In this document: in pieces, positions 8,018 through 18,289 of the stretch
Layout: each line of letters starts with the position of its first letter
Position numbering within the stretch: position 1 is the first letter of the stretch
From: Mycobacterium sp. 852002-51163_SCH5372311
GTDB lineage: Bacteria; Actinomycetota; Actinomycetes; Mycobacteriales; Mycobacteriaceae
NCBI RefSeq assembly: GCF_001667115.1
Contig: NZ_LZIJ01000078.1
Location: 1-64,000 of the forward strand
Direction: 5' to 3'
DNA length: 64,000 nt
Translations under genes and position numbers: made by a program
Notes under the pieces: model-generated
What the model saw: only the letters and a program-made list of their open reading frames with translations
The model's database searches: none
What the model was told of the DNA's origin: nothing

Positions 8018-9211
8018 ATGCCGTCTCGCGAGCTTCCCTTCCCCGTTTTCGACGCCGACAACCACATGTACGAGCCGCAGGAAGCACTCACCAAGTTCCT
8101 GCCGGACAAGCGCAAGAACGTGATCGACTACGTGCAGGTTCGCGGCCGGACCAAGATCGTGGTCCGCGGCCACATCAGCGAATACATTCCCAACCCGACG
8201 TTCGAGGTGGTTGCCCGGCCGGGCGCGCAGGAGGAGTACTTCCGCAACGGTGCACAAGGCAAGTCCTACCGCGAAATCCTCGGTGAGCCGATGAAGGCGA
8301 TCCCCGCCTTCCGTGAGCCCGGTCCCCGGCTCGAGGTCATGGACGAGCTCGGCATCGACTACGCGCTGATGTTCCCCACGCTGGCGAGCCTGGTCGAAGA
8401 GCGGATGAAGGACGACCCGGAGATGACCCACGACGTCATCCACGCGCTCAACCAATGGATGTACGAGACTTGGTCGTTCAATTACCAGGAGCGCATCTTC
8501 GCCACCCCGGTCATCACATTGCCGATCGTCGAGCGCGCACTCGAAGAACTCGAATGGTGCCTGGAACGCGGCGCCCGCACGGTGCTGGTCCGCCCCGCGC
8601 CGGTGCCCGGCTACCGTGGCAGCCGGTCATTCGGCCTCGAGGAGTTCGACCCGTTCTGGCAGGCCTGCATCAAGGCCGAGCTCCCCGTCTCGATGCACGC
8701 CTCGGACAGCGGCTACTCCGAGTTCGCGAACGTGTGGGAGCCCGGCGACGAGTTCCTGCCGTTCAAGCCGACCGCGTTCCGCAGCCTGACCATGGGGCAT
8801 CGGCCGATCATGGACGCGATGGGTGCGCTGGTCTGCCACGGCGCGCTGTCGCGCAATCCGGAGCTGCGCATCCTCTCCATCGAAAACGGTGCGGACTGGG
8901 TGCCCGACCTGTTCAAGGGCCTCAAGGGCGTCTACAAGAAGATGCCTAACTCGTTCAGCGAGAACCCCATCGAGGCCTTCAAGCGCTGCATCTACATCAC
9001 CCCGTTCTGGGAGGACCGGTTCGGCGAGATCGTGAAGATGGTGGGCACCGACCGGGTGCTGTTCGGATCCGACTGGCCGCACCCGGAGGGGCTGAAAGAT
9101 CCCATCTCCTTCGTCGACGAGCTGACCGAGTTCGAGCAGGAGGACGTCGCCAAGATCATGGGCGGCAACTTGATGAAGCTGATGAAGGTTTCTGAACCGG
9201 CCTCAGCCTAG
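8018..9211 (+). CDS. Amidohydrolase 2 family metal-dependent hydrolase
   Basis: The 397-residue product is a TIM-barrel amidohydrolase of the ACMSD/gamma-resorcylate decarboxylase superfamily. It has the N-terminal FDADNHMYEP motif (replacing the usual HxH metal ligands with DNHxYE, as in a mycobacterial subgroup), a mid-protein VSMHASDSGY with the metal-ligand His, and FGSDWPHPEG with the C-terminal Asp. The start at 8018 follows AAGGAGATCGCC, a strong ribosome site; a longer frame from 7952 would cover the operator. Substrate is unknown; the superfamily hydrolyses or decarboxylates cyclic acids. The gene is probably controlled by the preceding regulator. It is a paralogue of the protein at 46407-47609, which has the same DVDNHYYEP start. 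Confidence 0.85.
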   Translation: MPSRELPFPVFDADNHMYEPQEALTKFLPDKRKNVIDYVQVRGRTKIVVRGHISEYIPNPTFEVVARPGAQEEYFRNGAQGKSYREILGEPMKAIPAFREPGPRLEVMDELGIDYALMFPTLASLVEERMKDDPEMTHDVIHALNQWMYETWSFNYQERIFATPVITLPIVERALEELEWCLERGARTVLVRPAPVPGYRGSRSFGLEEFDPFWQACIKAELPVSMHASDSGYSEFANVWEPGDEFLPFKPTAFRSLTMGHRPIMDAMGALVCHGALSRNPELRILSIENGADWVPDLFKGLKGVYKKMPNSFSENPIEAFKRCIYITPFWEDRFGEIVKMVGTDRVLFGSDWPHPEGLKDPISFVDELTEFEQEDVAKIMGGNLMKLMKVSEPASA

Positions 9212-9314
9212 TTTCGCGTTGGCGCTCAGGGTGCAGACCTGCGAGTGGGTAACGCTGTCGGCGCAGCGTCAACACCTAGACTCCACCCGGCCGCTCTTGC
9301 TATACAAGAGCACC

Positions 9315-9755
9315 ATGAGCCTGGCATCAGGAGATCATTCCCGGCCAGGCATTGCCCAGGTGATGCTGAGTACCCGGCTGATCCGCGAGCTGGGCGATCC
9401 ACACAGCACACTGCGCGCCACCGCGCAGCGAAGCGGACCGGCCATGATCGTCCGGGCGGGCGGCGAGATCGATGCCGCCAACGAGCACACCTGGCTCCAG
9501 CTACTCGGCGAAGTGTCGGCGATCACCGCCCCACCAGGCCCGCTCGTCGTCGACGTCAATGACGTCGAGTTCATGGGCTGCTGCGCGTTGGAGGTCTTGG
9601 CCGACGAAGCCCAGCGGTGCCAGTTCCGCGGCATCGACCTGCGCTTGGTGAGCCACAACCCCGGCCTTGCCCGAGTCGTCGAAGCCTGTGGGCTCGACGA
9701 AGTGCTGCCCGTCCACCCGACTACCGACGCCGCCCTGGCGGAGGCATTCGCCTGA
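9315..9755 (+). CDS. rsfA: STAS-domain anti-anti-sigma factor, RsfA-like
   Basis: The 146-residue protein is a single STAS domain: MIVRAGGEIDAANEHTW, VDVNDVEFMGCCALEVLADE and a C-terminal LVSHNPGLARVVEACGLDEV. It lies directly upstream of a PAS/PP2C/HATPase/STAS protein, the same order as Rv1365c (rsfA) and Rv1364c in M. tuberculosis, where RsfA relieves SigF from its anti-sigma factor UsfX. The phosphorylatable Ser of classical antagonists is replaced by Cys in GCCAL, consistent with a redox-sensing rather than phospho-regulated antagonist, as described for RsfA. The ATG at 9315 is preferred over a start at 9219 because homology begins after it; a GTG/ATG pair nearby leaves some doubt. Confidence 0.8.
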   Translation: MSLASGDHSRPGIAQVMLSTRLIRELGDPHSTLRATAQRSGPAMIVRAGGEIDAANEHTWLQLLGEVSAITAPPGPLVVDVNDVEFMGCCALEVLADEAQRCQFRGIDLRLVSHNPGLARVVEACGLDEVLPVHPTTDAALAEAFA

Positions 9756-9898
9756 CAAAGGCCGCAAGACATGCGGTTGCGCTCGAAAAATCAATGCACG
9801 AAGCGGCTGACATGCATTGATAATCTGGGTAACCACACTTTGCCAATGGTCATCGCGCCGGATCTTCGCCCTGGCGAGGCTGCCGTTAGGAAGGGTGA

Positions 9899-11863
<1,965 letters not shown>

Positions 11864-11869
11864 TCCGCG

Positions 11870-13096
11870 TCAACGACCGTGCCGCACCTGATTGAACGGC
11901 ACCCCACGGTCGGCGACGTATTCCCGCGGAAAGTTCAGCACCCGCTCCCCGATGACATTGCGGGCCATCTCAGTGGTGCCGCCGCCGATGGCGACCGACT
12001 GCCGGGACAGGTAACGGAACCCGGTCTGCAGGCCTTCGCCCGGTTCCCCGACGACACCCGCTGCACCCGCGATCGACAACGCGGTGTCGATCTCCAGGCT
12101 CACCGTTTCGGCGTGGAAAAGTCTGATGAGCGTTCCGCCGGCCGGCGGCAGGATGCCGTCCCGCACACTGCGATAGACGTGATCGTTCAGCTGCTCGGCT
12201 ACCGCACGGTGTACCAATGCCCGGCCGGCCCGCTCCTGCACCCGATCGTTGTGCTCCTGACCGGTCTTGCGGGCAAGGTCGGCATAGTCGACCGGCGTCG
12301 TGTGGCCGCCCTCGCTGCCACTGCCACTTGCGAACTCGGAGCCCTGACCAACCGCGCGGCGTTCGTGATACAGCTGCCGCGAAGCCACCGCCCACCCCTT
12401 GTTCACCTCACCGACCACGGCGTCGTCGCCGACATCCACCCCGTCGAGGAACTCCTCGCAAAACTCGGCGGACCCGTTGACCTGCGTGATGCGCCGCAAC
12501 GTGATACCCGGATGATCAATCGGCACCAGGAACATGGTCAGGCCCTCGTGCTTGGGTACATCCCAGTTCGTGCGCGCCAGGCATAGCCCGTAGTCGGCCG
12601 CGAATGCGCTGGTGCTCCACGTCTTTGCGCCGTTGAGCAGCCAGCGGTCGCCCCGCCGTTCGGCGCGAGTGATGACCCCGGCCAGATCCGATCCGCCGCT
12701 TGGTTCCGACAGCAGCTGCACCAGTATCTCGTCGCCACGCAGGGCGGCGGCGATGTGCTGCTTCTTCTGCTCCTCGCTGGCGGTGTCGAGCAGGGTGGCG
12801 CAACATATCGTGAAGGTCGGAGTGTTGAGGATCAGCGGCATCTCGTAGCACAGCGATTCCTCGTCGAACGCCCGCTGGTATTCGTAGTCCAGCCCCAAGC
12901 CGCCGTAGTCGCGGGGAAAGCAGATACCTGCGAAACCGCCTTCGTGAAGCCGCTTTTGCAGTTCCCTGGCCCGTTGCCAGCTGCGTTCGTCGTCGCGGGG
13001 CGCGGCCGGCGGCGACTTCGGGTCGATGCGCGGCATGTTCTCGGCCAGCCAGGCCCGGGCCCGGGCGGCGAACTCGGCAACCGATTCGGTTTTCAT
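11870..13096 (-). CDS. Acyl-CoA dehydrogenase, first-type subunit of a FadE pair
   Basis: The 408-residue product has the acyl-CoA dehydrogenase fold: helical N-domain (RARAWLAENMPRID), FPRDYGGLGLDYEYQRAFDE, the beta-domain SEPSGGSDLAG and NGAKTWSTSA, and a C-terminal SVAIGGGTTEMARNVIGERV. The start ATG at 13096 overlaps the stop of the upstream FadE (ATGA), so the two are translationally coupled. Side-by-side FadE genes of this kind encode the alpha2beta2 heterotetrameric dehydrogenases that handle steroid CoA esters in mycobacteria. The open frame extends far upstream over the partner gene, but that part is shadow. It probably oxidises a bulky or branched acyl-CoA from the local pathway. 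Confidence 0.85.
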   Translation of the reverse strand: MKTESVAEFAARARAWLAENMPRIDPKSPPAAPRDDERSWQRARELQKRLHEGGFAGICFPRDYGGLGLDYEYQRAFDEESLCYEMPLILNTPTFTICCATLLDTASEEQKKQHIAAALRGDEILVQLLSEPSGGSDLAGVITRAERRGDRWLLNGAKTWSTSAFAADYGLCLARTNWDVPKHEGLTMFLVPIDHPGITLRRITQVNGSAEFCEEFLDGVDVGDDAVVGEVNKGWAVASRQLYHERRAVGQGSEFASGSGSEGGHTTPVDYADLARKTGQEHNDRVQERAGRALVHRAVAEQLNDHVYRSVRDGILPPAGGTLIRLFHAETVSLEIDTALSIAGAAGVVGEPGEGLQTGFRYLSRQSVAIGGGTTEMARNVIGERVLNFPREYVADRGVPFNQVRHGR

Positions 13097-14235
13097 CGAT
13101 CCGACTTCTGCCCCGCATGCCAGGCGTACACCCAGCGGTTGTGTTCCTCCGGCGTGCCAAACATGGCGCGGTACAAGGTAACCCGCCTCAGATACAGATG
13201 CAGGTCGTGCTCCCAGGTGACCCCGATGCCGCCGTGCATCTGCACACAGCCCTGCACGATTTGGCCGGCCATCTCCCCGACGTAGGACTTGGCGACGCTG
13301 ACCGACAAGTCCGCCTCGGGTGAGCCCGCGGCGACGTCGGCGACCGCCGCCGAGGTCGTCGCCCGGCAGGCTTCCAGCCACATCTTCATATCGGCGAAGC
13401 CGTGTTTGAGCGCTTGATACGACGCCAGCGGCCGGCCGAAGGTGTACCGGTCCAGCGCCCACTGGACGGTGAAGTCGAACACCGTTTGCACAATGCCGAC
13501 CACCTCCGCGCACTGCAGCAGCTGAGCGATCTGACTCTGCCGGTCGATCAGCGCGGCGGTTTCGGCGGCAGTGCCGACGGCAGCGGACGGCTGCACCAGC
13601 ACACCGTCGAAGTCCACTCGCGCGTATTGCTTGACCAGATCGATCGACTGCTGAGGTGTGATGCGGACGCCGGGCGCGTCCGTCGGGACCAGGAATTGAC
13701 GGACCCCGTCACCGCAACGCGCCGTCACGAGCAGCACGGCGCTCTGGGCGGCAGCCTCGACGCGGTCCTTGGCTCCGTCGATGCGGTAGCCGTCGCCGGT
13801 TTGCGTGGCCGTCACCGAGGGATCGTGCGGTGCCCAGCCGCGGCCGGGTTCCGAAACCGCCCACGACGCCACCGTTTCACCGGACATCAGCGATTCGACG
13901 ACGGCCGCGTGCGCCTGCCGCTCGCCGCAGGTGATCAATCCCGTGAGCACGGTGCTTACCGGGTATAGGGGCCCGGGCGCCACCGTCTTGCCCAGTTGTT
14001 CGGCGACCATGGCCAGATCGGCAATGCCGTTGCCCGAAACGCTGCCGCCGCCGAGTTCCTCGGGCACCAGCAGACCGGTCCACCCGAGCTCAGCGGCTCG
14101 TCGCCACCATGCCGGGTCGAAGGACACACCCGCGGCATGCAGTTCGCGGACGTAGCGCAGCGGCGCTTCCTTTTGCAGGAACGCTTGAGTGGTCGAGCTG
14201 AAAAGAGCTTTTTCCGGCGAGTCGACAGCGGTCAT
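13093..14235 (-). CDS. Acyl-CoA dehydrogenase, second-type subunit of a FadE pair
   Basis: The 380-residue product shows ALFSSTTQAFLQKEAPLRYV, VPEELGGGSVSGNGIADLAM, the SEPGRGW region and a C-terminal FAD-domain signature (DRYTFGRPLASYQALKHGFADM, then GCVQMHGGIGVTWEHDLHLY). It is more divergent in the middle domain than its partner, as usual when one subunit of an alpha2beta2 FadE keeps only one functional half of the FAD/substrate site. It is the first gene of a two-gene operon; a degenerate copy of the 19-bp regulon element lies about 100 bases upstream. The substrate is unknown. Confidence 0.85.
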   Translation of the reverse strand: MTAVDSPEKALFSSTTQAFLQKEAPLRYVRELHAAGVSFDPAWWRRAAELGWTGLLVPEELGGGSVSGNGIADLAMVAEQLGKTVAPGPLYPVSTVLTGLITCGERQAHAAVVESLMSGETVASWAVSEPGRGWAPHDPSVTATQTGDGYRIDGAKDRVEAAAQSAVLLVTARCGDGVRQFLVPTDAPGVRITPQQSIDLVKQYARVDFDGVLVQPSAAVGTAAETAALIDRQSQIAQLLQCAEVVGIVQTVFDFTVQWALDRYTFGRPLASYQALKHGFADMKMWLEACRATTSAAVADVAAGSPEADLSVSVAKSYVGEMAGQIVQGCVQMHGGIGVTWEHDLHLYLRRVTLYRAMFGTPEEHNRWVYAWHAGQKSDR

Positions 14236-14333
14236 GATGCCGGCACGTGCTGGGAAAGGTGTGGGTGGCTGATCATCCGCCTAATCGGTCCTGGTCGAGG
14301 TTCGCGAGCGACTCTGATGGTAGCAATGGGCAA

Positions 14334-14352
14334 TACAGTAAGAGATACCGGA
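14334..14352. promoter_or_regulatory. Degenerate copy of the 19-bp regulon element
   Basis: TACAGTAAGAGATACCGGA keeps the TACnG...C.G...A pattern of the element found at eight other promoters here, but its last triplet is GGA instead of GTA. It lies about 100 bases upstream of the FadE pair start. I rank it as the weakest copy. Confidence 0.35.
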
Positions 14353-14461
14353 GTTCAGTCGATAATGACGTCGACGCGCGGCCACCGTTACGGGACGGTC
14401 GCGTCGCTGTGCTACTCACCCGAACCGATCTCTTCGCACCCGCCCTGTGAACTGGCGGCGT

Positions 14462-14576
14462 TCATTGTGAACTCACGGCTTTCGGTGTGAACTGACGGCT
14501 TTCATTGTGAACCTAGGGCGGGAACCGGCGCGAATTTCCGCCCAGGCTGCACACGCAAAGCCCAGGATTCACACGC
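14462..14576. repeat. Complex palindromic intergenic repeat, copy 1
   Basis: Two tandem 20-base units of form CGGCTTTCnnTGTGAACT are followed by a GC-rich core (GGGCGGGAA...TTTCCGCCC) and then inverted relics of the unit (CAAAGCCCAGGATTCACAC). The same arrangement, including the exact core GCGAATTTCCGCCCAGG, is present at about 51515-51630. The element lies just downstream of the stop of the hydrolase-like gene at 14626 and could terminate its transcript. Confidence 0.65.
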
Positions 14577-14625
14577 AGCAATGAAAAAGCTTGTCGGCAC
14601 TACTGAATCAGTTCGCATCGCCCGG

Positions 14626-15585
14626 CTACATAGCGAACGCCCGACGCAGACTCTGCGCGTGCAAGGCCCGGTTCTCTTGAGAAACAATCCAATCCGGTAC
14701 CGCCGAGTCGAAGCCGTTGAATGTCGCTGCGACAACGTGTAACTCGGTGTGGACGTAGGCGTGCAAGAGCCGATTTGCATAGTCGATCGCCTCGTCGCGA
14801 CACGGATCGATCTCCGAGCAGCTGACATAGGTCGGCGGCAGCCCCTCCAGGTTCATTCGGTGCGCGGGGACATGATGACCGCTCGCCGTGGCATGCCCGA
14901 GGTAGTGGCCCCACGCCCGGCTCACCGCCGGGCCGTTGAGACCCGGGGTGCGCTGGAACTCGCGCCGCGAGGGCGTTGCGTCGGAGTCGAGCATCGGCTG
15001 GTGCAGAATCTGCATCAGGATCGGAGGGCCTTCGTTGTCGAACATGCGCTGCGCCAGACACGCGACCAGCGCGGCGCCCGCATCGCGACCCATCACGGCG
15101 ATCCGGGCGGCGTCCGCTTTCAATTCCGCACTGTTCTCGACGACATAGCGCAGGGCGGCCTCGACGTCGTCCAGGGCGGCGGGACACGGGTTTTCCGGCG
15201 CGAGCCGGTAATCCACCGACACCAGCAGGCATCCGGCCGCCCGGGCCAGCTCCACGCACTCCGCATGATCGGTGTCCAGGTTGCCGGTGACGAAGCCGCC
15301 GCCGTGCGCGTAGAGCACCAGCGGTGCAGCTGACGCAGTGGCGGCGCGATAGGTCCGCAGGTTCAGCTGCGTTCCATCCGGGCCGGCAATAGAGCGCGTC
15401 TCGACGTCGACGTCGGTGGTGTCGACCGCGGCGGCCCGGTCAGCTGCCGCCCGATTGGCTTTCTCGCGCTCGGCGGGCAACGTCTCGGTGCGGAACTCGG
15501 CCACGCCCAGCCCCGCCGCAGTGTCGCGCAGGGCTGGATCGAGACGGCTAAGGCCTTGCGGCCGTGTACGATTCGTTTGCGTCAT
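14626..15585 (-). CDS. HSL/LipH-family alpha/beta-hydrolase with catalytic Ser and His missing
   Basis: The 319-residue protein has the hormone-sensitive-lipase fold: oxyanion motif YAHGGGF near residue 97, DYRLAPENPCPAALDDVEAA, and the Asp-bearing SEIDPCRDEAIDYANRL. The nucleophile elbow, normally GDSAGG, reads GRDAGA, with Asp at the Ser position. The catalytic His segment, normally FHGF, reads FNGF. With both Ser and His gone, ordinary esterase activity is not expected, though the frame is intact and overall conservation is good, so a binding or sensing role is possible. It is divergent from the P450-ADH operon, with a 19-bp regulon element between them. Confidence 0.8.
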   Translation of the reverse strand: MTQTNRTRPQGLSRLDPALRDTAAGLGVAEFRTETLPAEREKANRAAADRAAAVDTTDVDVETRSIAGPDGTQLNLRTYRAATASAAPLVLYAHGGGFVTGNLDTDHAECVELARAAGCLLVSVDYRLAPENPCPAALDDVEAALRYVVENSAELKADAARIAVMGRDAGAALVACLAQRMFDNEGPPILMQILHQPMLDSDATPSRREFQRTPGLNGPAVSRAWGHYLGHATASGHHVPAHRMNLEGLPPTYVSCSEIDPCRDEAIDYANRLLHAYVHTELHVVAATFNGFDSAVPDWIVSQENRALHAQSLRRAFAM

Positions 15586-15710
15586 ATCCTCTTGTCTTCC
15601 GGATCGTTCATCGGGACAGCCAGGAAACCCTCTCCAAAATAGTCCCGGCGCTCGAAGGTGTGGAAGATCTGGTCCGGCTGACGCCGATCAGGGCGGACGT
15701 CCAGCCCAGA

Positions 15711-15729
15711 TACTGTGCCCGTTACGGTA
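15711..15729. promoter_or_regulatory. 19-bp regulon element before the P450-ADH operon
   Basis: TACTGTGCCCGTTACGGTA fits the TACnG...CnGTA consensus. It lies between the divergent hydrolase-like gene and the P450-ADH operon, 15 bases before a good promoter. It overlaps an independent perfect small palindrome GTTACGGTAAC (15721-15731). Confidence 0.55.
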
Positions 15730-15743
15730 ACCGTCTCAAGTTA

Positions 15744-15772
15744 TTGGGCTTCGTTGCTATTTATACTATGAT
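15744..15772 (+). promoter_or_regulatory. Promoter of the P450-ADH operon
   Basis: A -35-like TTGGGC and a -10-like TATGAT are separated by 17 bases, placing transcription start near 15780, about 30 bases before the P450 start codon and its AGGAGGG ribosome site. The AT-rich stretch stands out against the GC-rich surroundings. Confidence 0.5.
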
Positions 15773-15808
15773 AGCGACATTCCACGGTTGCTCAGGAGGG
15801 AGCGCTGG

Positions 15809-17035
15809 ATGACGCTCAGGACCGACCCCGACGGCGCGCCCGTCACTCTCGACACCACCGGCGAAACCAGTCCGTATCCCTTCTTCGAATACATGCGGCA
15901 GACCGACCCGGTGTGGCATGGCGGTCTCTCCGACCAGGAACAGATGCCGGAGGAGCTCAGGCCGAACGACGAGTGGACCCTGTTCGGCTACGACGAGGTG
16001 TTCCACGCTTTCCGTGACGACCAGACGTTTACGTCGGCGAAGTACGACCAGACCATCGGACTGGTGATGGGTCACACCATTCTGGCGATGGGCGGCAAAG
16101 AGCACCACGATCACCGCAATCTGGTGGCCAAGGCGTTCCGGGCCACCGCACTGGAACGCTGGGAACCGTCGGTCATCGGGCCGGTCTGCGATCAGCTGGT
16201 CGACGAGATCAAAGACCGCGGCGAGGCGGACCTGGTCAAGGCGGTCACGTTCGAGTTCCCGACCCGGATCATCTCCACGCTGCTCGGGCTGCCCCCGGAA
16301 GATCTCGATATGTTCCGGCGCCTTTCCCTCGACCTCATCTCGATCCCGACGGACATCATGGCGGGGCTGACCGCAGCTAACGAGCTGCACGGTTACTTCC
16401 TCAACCAGGTCGAGCAGCGGCGCCGCAAGCTGACCGACGACATCATCGGCGACCTGGTCGCCGCCGAGATCGACGGCGAGAAGCTGACCGACGAGGCCAT
16501 CATCGCGTTCCTGCGGCTGCTGTTGCCCGCCGGACTCGAGACCACGTACCGCTCGTCCGGCAACCTGCTGCACTCACTGCTGACCCATCCCGAGCAACTC
16601 GAACTGGTCTACCAAGACCGGTCGTTGATACCGATGGCGATCGAAGAGGGCCTGCGTTTCGAAACCCCGCTCACCATGGTCATGCGAACCACGACTCGAG
16701 AAGTCGAATTGGGCGGCAAGACAATCCCATCCGATGCGCAGATCGATATGTGCATGGGTTCGGCCAACCGCGACGAAAGCCGCTGGACCGATCCCGACAC
16801 GTTCGACGTTCGCCGCCCGCGGCAAGCCCATATCGCCTTCGCCGGCGGAATCCACATGTGCCTGGGCATGCACCTGGCCCGGCTGGAGACCCGGGTGATG
16901 CTGAACAGCCTGTTCGACAGGGTCAAGGATTTGACTTTCGTGGAAGACGACGGAACCGGCGTGGAGTCCAGGATCGTCGGGCTCACCTTCCGCTCGCCGA
17001 ACAAGCTTCCCGTCACGTTCAGCCCGGCGGCATGA
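15809..17035 (+). CDS. Cytochrome P450
   Basis: The 408-residue soluble P450 has the I-helix LLLPAGLETTYRSSGN (AGxET in place of AGxDT), the ExxR helix EEGLRFETP, and the haem loop FAGGIHMCLGMHLARLE with the Cys ligand. The start at 15809 follows AGGAGGG; a TTG at 15788 is less likely. It oxidises an unknown, probably terpenoid or steroid-like substrate, with ferredoxin partners not in this window. Its stop overlaps the start of an NDMA-type alcohol dehydrogenase, suggesting that it makes an alcohol which that enzyme oxidises. It is a close paralogue of the P450 at 37958 (shared DDIIGDLVAAEIDGEKL-like and FLRLLLPAGLETTYRSSGNL blocks). Confidence 0.9.
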   Translation: MTLRTDPDGAPVTLDTTGETSPYPFFEYMRQTDPVWHGGLSDQEQMPEELRPNDEWTLFGYDEVFHAFRDDQTFTSAKYDQTIGLVMGHTILAMGGKEHHDHRNLVAKAFRATALERWEPSVIGPVCDQLVDEIKDRGEADLVKAVTFEFPTRIISTLLGLPPEDLDMFRRLSLDLISIPTDIMAGLTAANELHGYFLNQVEQRRRKLTDDIIGDLVAAEIDGEKLTDEAIIAFLRLLLPAGLETTYRSSGNLLHSLLTHPEQLELVYQDRSLIPMAIEEGLRFETPLTMVMRTTTREVELGGKTIPSDAQIDMCMGSANRDESRWTDPDTFDVRRPRQAHIAFAGGIHMCLGMHLARLETRVMLNSLFDRVKDLTFVEDDGTGVESRIVGLTFRSPNKLPVTFSPAA

Positions 17036-18189
17036 GAAGCCGCGCGGCGATCCTGCACGACGTCGGCGGGCCGTGGTCGGTCGAGGAGTTCGAACTCGAC
17101 GCGCCGCGTGCGGGCGAGGTGCTGGTCCAACTCGCAGCTGCCGGCCTGTGCCACTCCGACGACCACATACTCAAGGGCGACATGTCGGCGCCCAACGAGG
17201 TGCTGCGGTCCCTTGGGCTACCCACCATGTTTCCGATGGTCGGCGGCCACGAGGGCTCGGGCATTGTGCGTGAAGTCGGGGACGGCGTCACCGATTTCGC
17301 CGTCGGCGACCATGTGGTGATGACATTCGTCGCCGTGTGCGGGCAGTGCCGATGGTGCGCCACCGGCATGGAGTACCTCTGCGACCAGGGCATGGGAACC
17401 ATGGTCCCGGGCATGCCCACCGATGGAACCTTTCGTCATCACACCGCCGACGGCCGGCCGCTGGGCCATCTGGCCAAAGTCGGAGCGTTCGCTGAATACA
17501 CTGTGGTGTCAGCGAATTCGCTGGTGAAGATCGGGCCGGAGCTGCCGCTGGTGCCCAGCGCGTTGCTGTCCTGCGCGATCCCCACCGGCTACGGTTCGGC
17601 GGCGAATCGGGCCGGCGTGCGCGGCGGTGACGTGGTGGTCGTCATCGGTGCCGGCGGAATCGGGACGGGCGCAATCCAGGGCGCCCGGATCAACGGCGCT
17701 GCGCAGATCATCGCCGTCGATCCGGTGGAGTTCAAACAGAAATCGGCACGGCTCTTCGGTGCGACGCACAGCGCGGCATCCATTGCCGAGGCACTTGACC
17801 TGGTGCGCGGTCTTACCTACGGAGTGATGGCCGACGCGGTGGTGGTGTCACCGTCGCTGATCACCGCCGACGACGTCCGCGACGCGTTGCAGCTCACCCG
17901 CAAGGGCGGTACCTGTGTGCTGACCGGCATGACGTCGCAACTGACCCGGTCGGTCAATATCGACCTACAGGACTTCATCCTGATGAACAAGACGTTGGCC
18001 GGCACCATCTTTGGCTCGTGCAACGCTAAGGCCGACATCTCGCGGCTGGCCAGGCTGTATGAGTCCGGACAACTCCAGCTCGACGAGATGATCACCAGGC
18101 GCTACCGCCTCGACGACATCAACGACGCCTACGCCGATCTCCTCAACGGCGAAATCGTCCGGGGCATCATCGATTACGGAATCAGTTAA
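17032..18189 (+). CDS. NDMA-type (mycofactocin-associated) zinc alcohol dehydrogenase
   Basis: The 385-residue MDR enzyme has catalytic-zinc ligands in GLCHSDDH and GGHEGSG, structural-zinc Cys residues in CGQCRWCATGMEYLC, and a nucleotide fold VVVIGAGGIGTGAIQGA. The pattern ILHDVGGPWSVEEFELD...HSDDH...DPVEFKQKSA is that of the Rxyl_3153/NDMA-dependent family, whose NAD is held tightly and recycled through mycofactocin. The ATG overlaps the P450 stop (ATGA). The pair likely acts in sequence: the P450 hydroxylates a carbon and this enzyme oxidises the alcohol. Confidence 0.88.
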   Translation: MRSRAAILHDVGGPWSVEEFELDAPRAGEVLVQLAAAGLCHSDDHILKGDMSAPNEVLRSLGLPTMFPMVGGHEGSGIVREVGDGVTDFAVGDHVVMTFVAVCGQCRWCATGMEYLCDQGMGTMVPGMPTDGTFRHHTADGRPLGHLAKVGAFAEYTVVSANSLVKIGPELPLVPSALLSCAIPTGYGSAANRAGVRGGDVVVVIGAGGIGTGAIQGARINGAAQIIAVDPVEFKQKSARLFGATHSAASIAEALDLVRGLTYGVMADAVVVSPSLITADDVRDALQLTRKGGTCVLTGMTSQLTRSVNIDLQDFILMNKTLAGTIFGSCNAKADISRLARLYESGQLQLDEMITRRYRLDDINDAYADLLNGEIVRGIIDYGIS

Positions 18190-18289
18190 GACGCAGTTGC
18201 CAGTGTCCGCGCCGAGCGTGCTTCCACGGCGCAAAAATCGCCAGATTCTCGCCCTCAGAACACGTTCGGCGAAACGCACGCGGCACTAG

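Larger units (their letters stand above)
14236..14625. other. 390-base intergenic region
   Basis: This is the gap between the FadE pair and the hydrolase-like gene. It contains no convincing coding frame. It holds the degenerate regulon element near 14334 and a palindromic repeat at about 14462-14576 that recurs near 51.6 kb. Composition here is less GC-rich than in the genes. Confidence 0.6.

Noticed and set aside
9770..9840. Possible SigF promoter upstream of the multidomain regulator (GGTT ... GGGTAA)
   Set aside because: The spacing between the two boxes is about 50 bases, far more than the 15-17 required.
15564..15812. 82-residue plus-strand open frame before the P450
   Set aside because: It covers the operator and promoter, lacks a ribosome site and shows no known domain.
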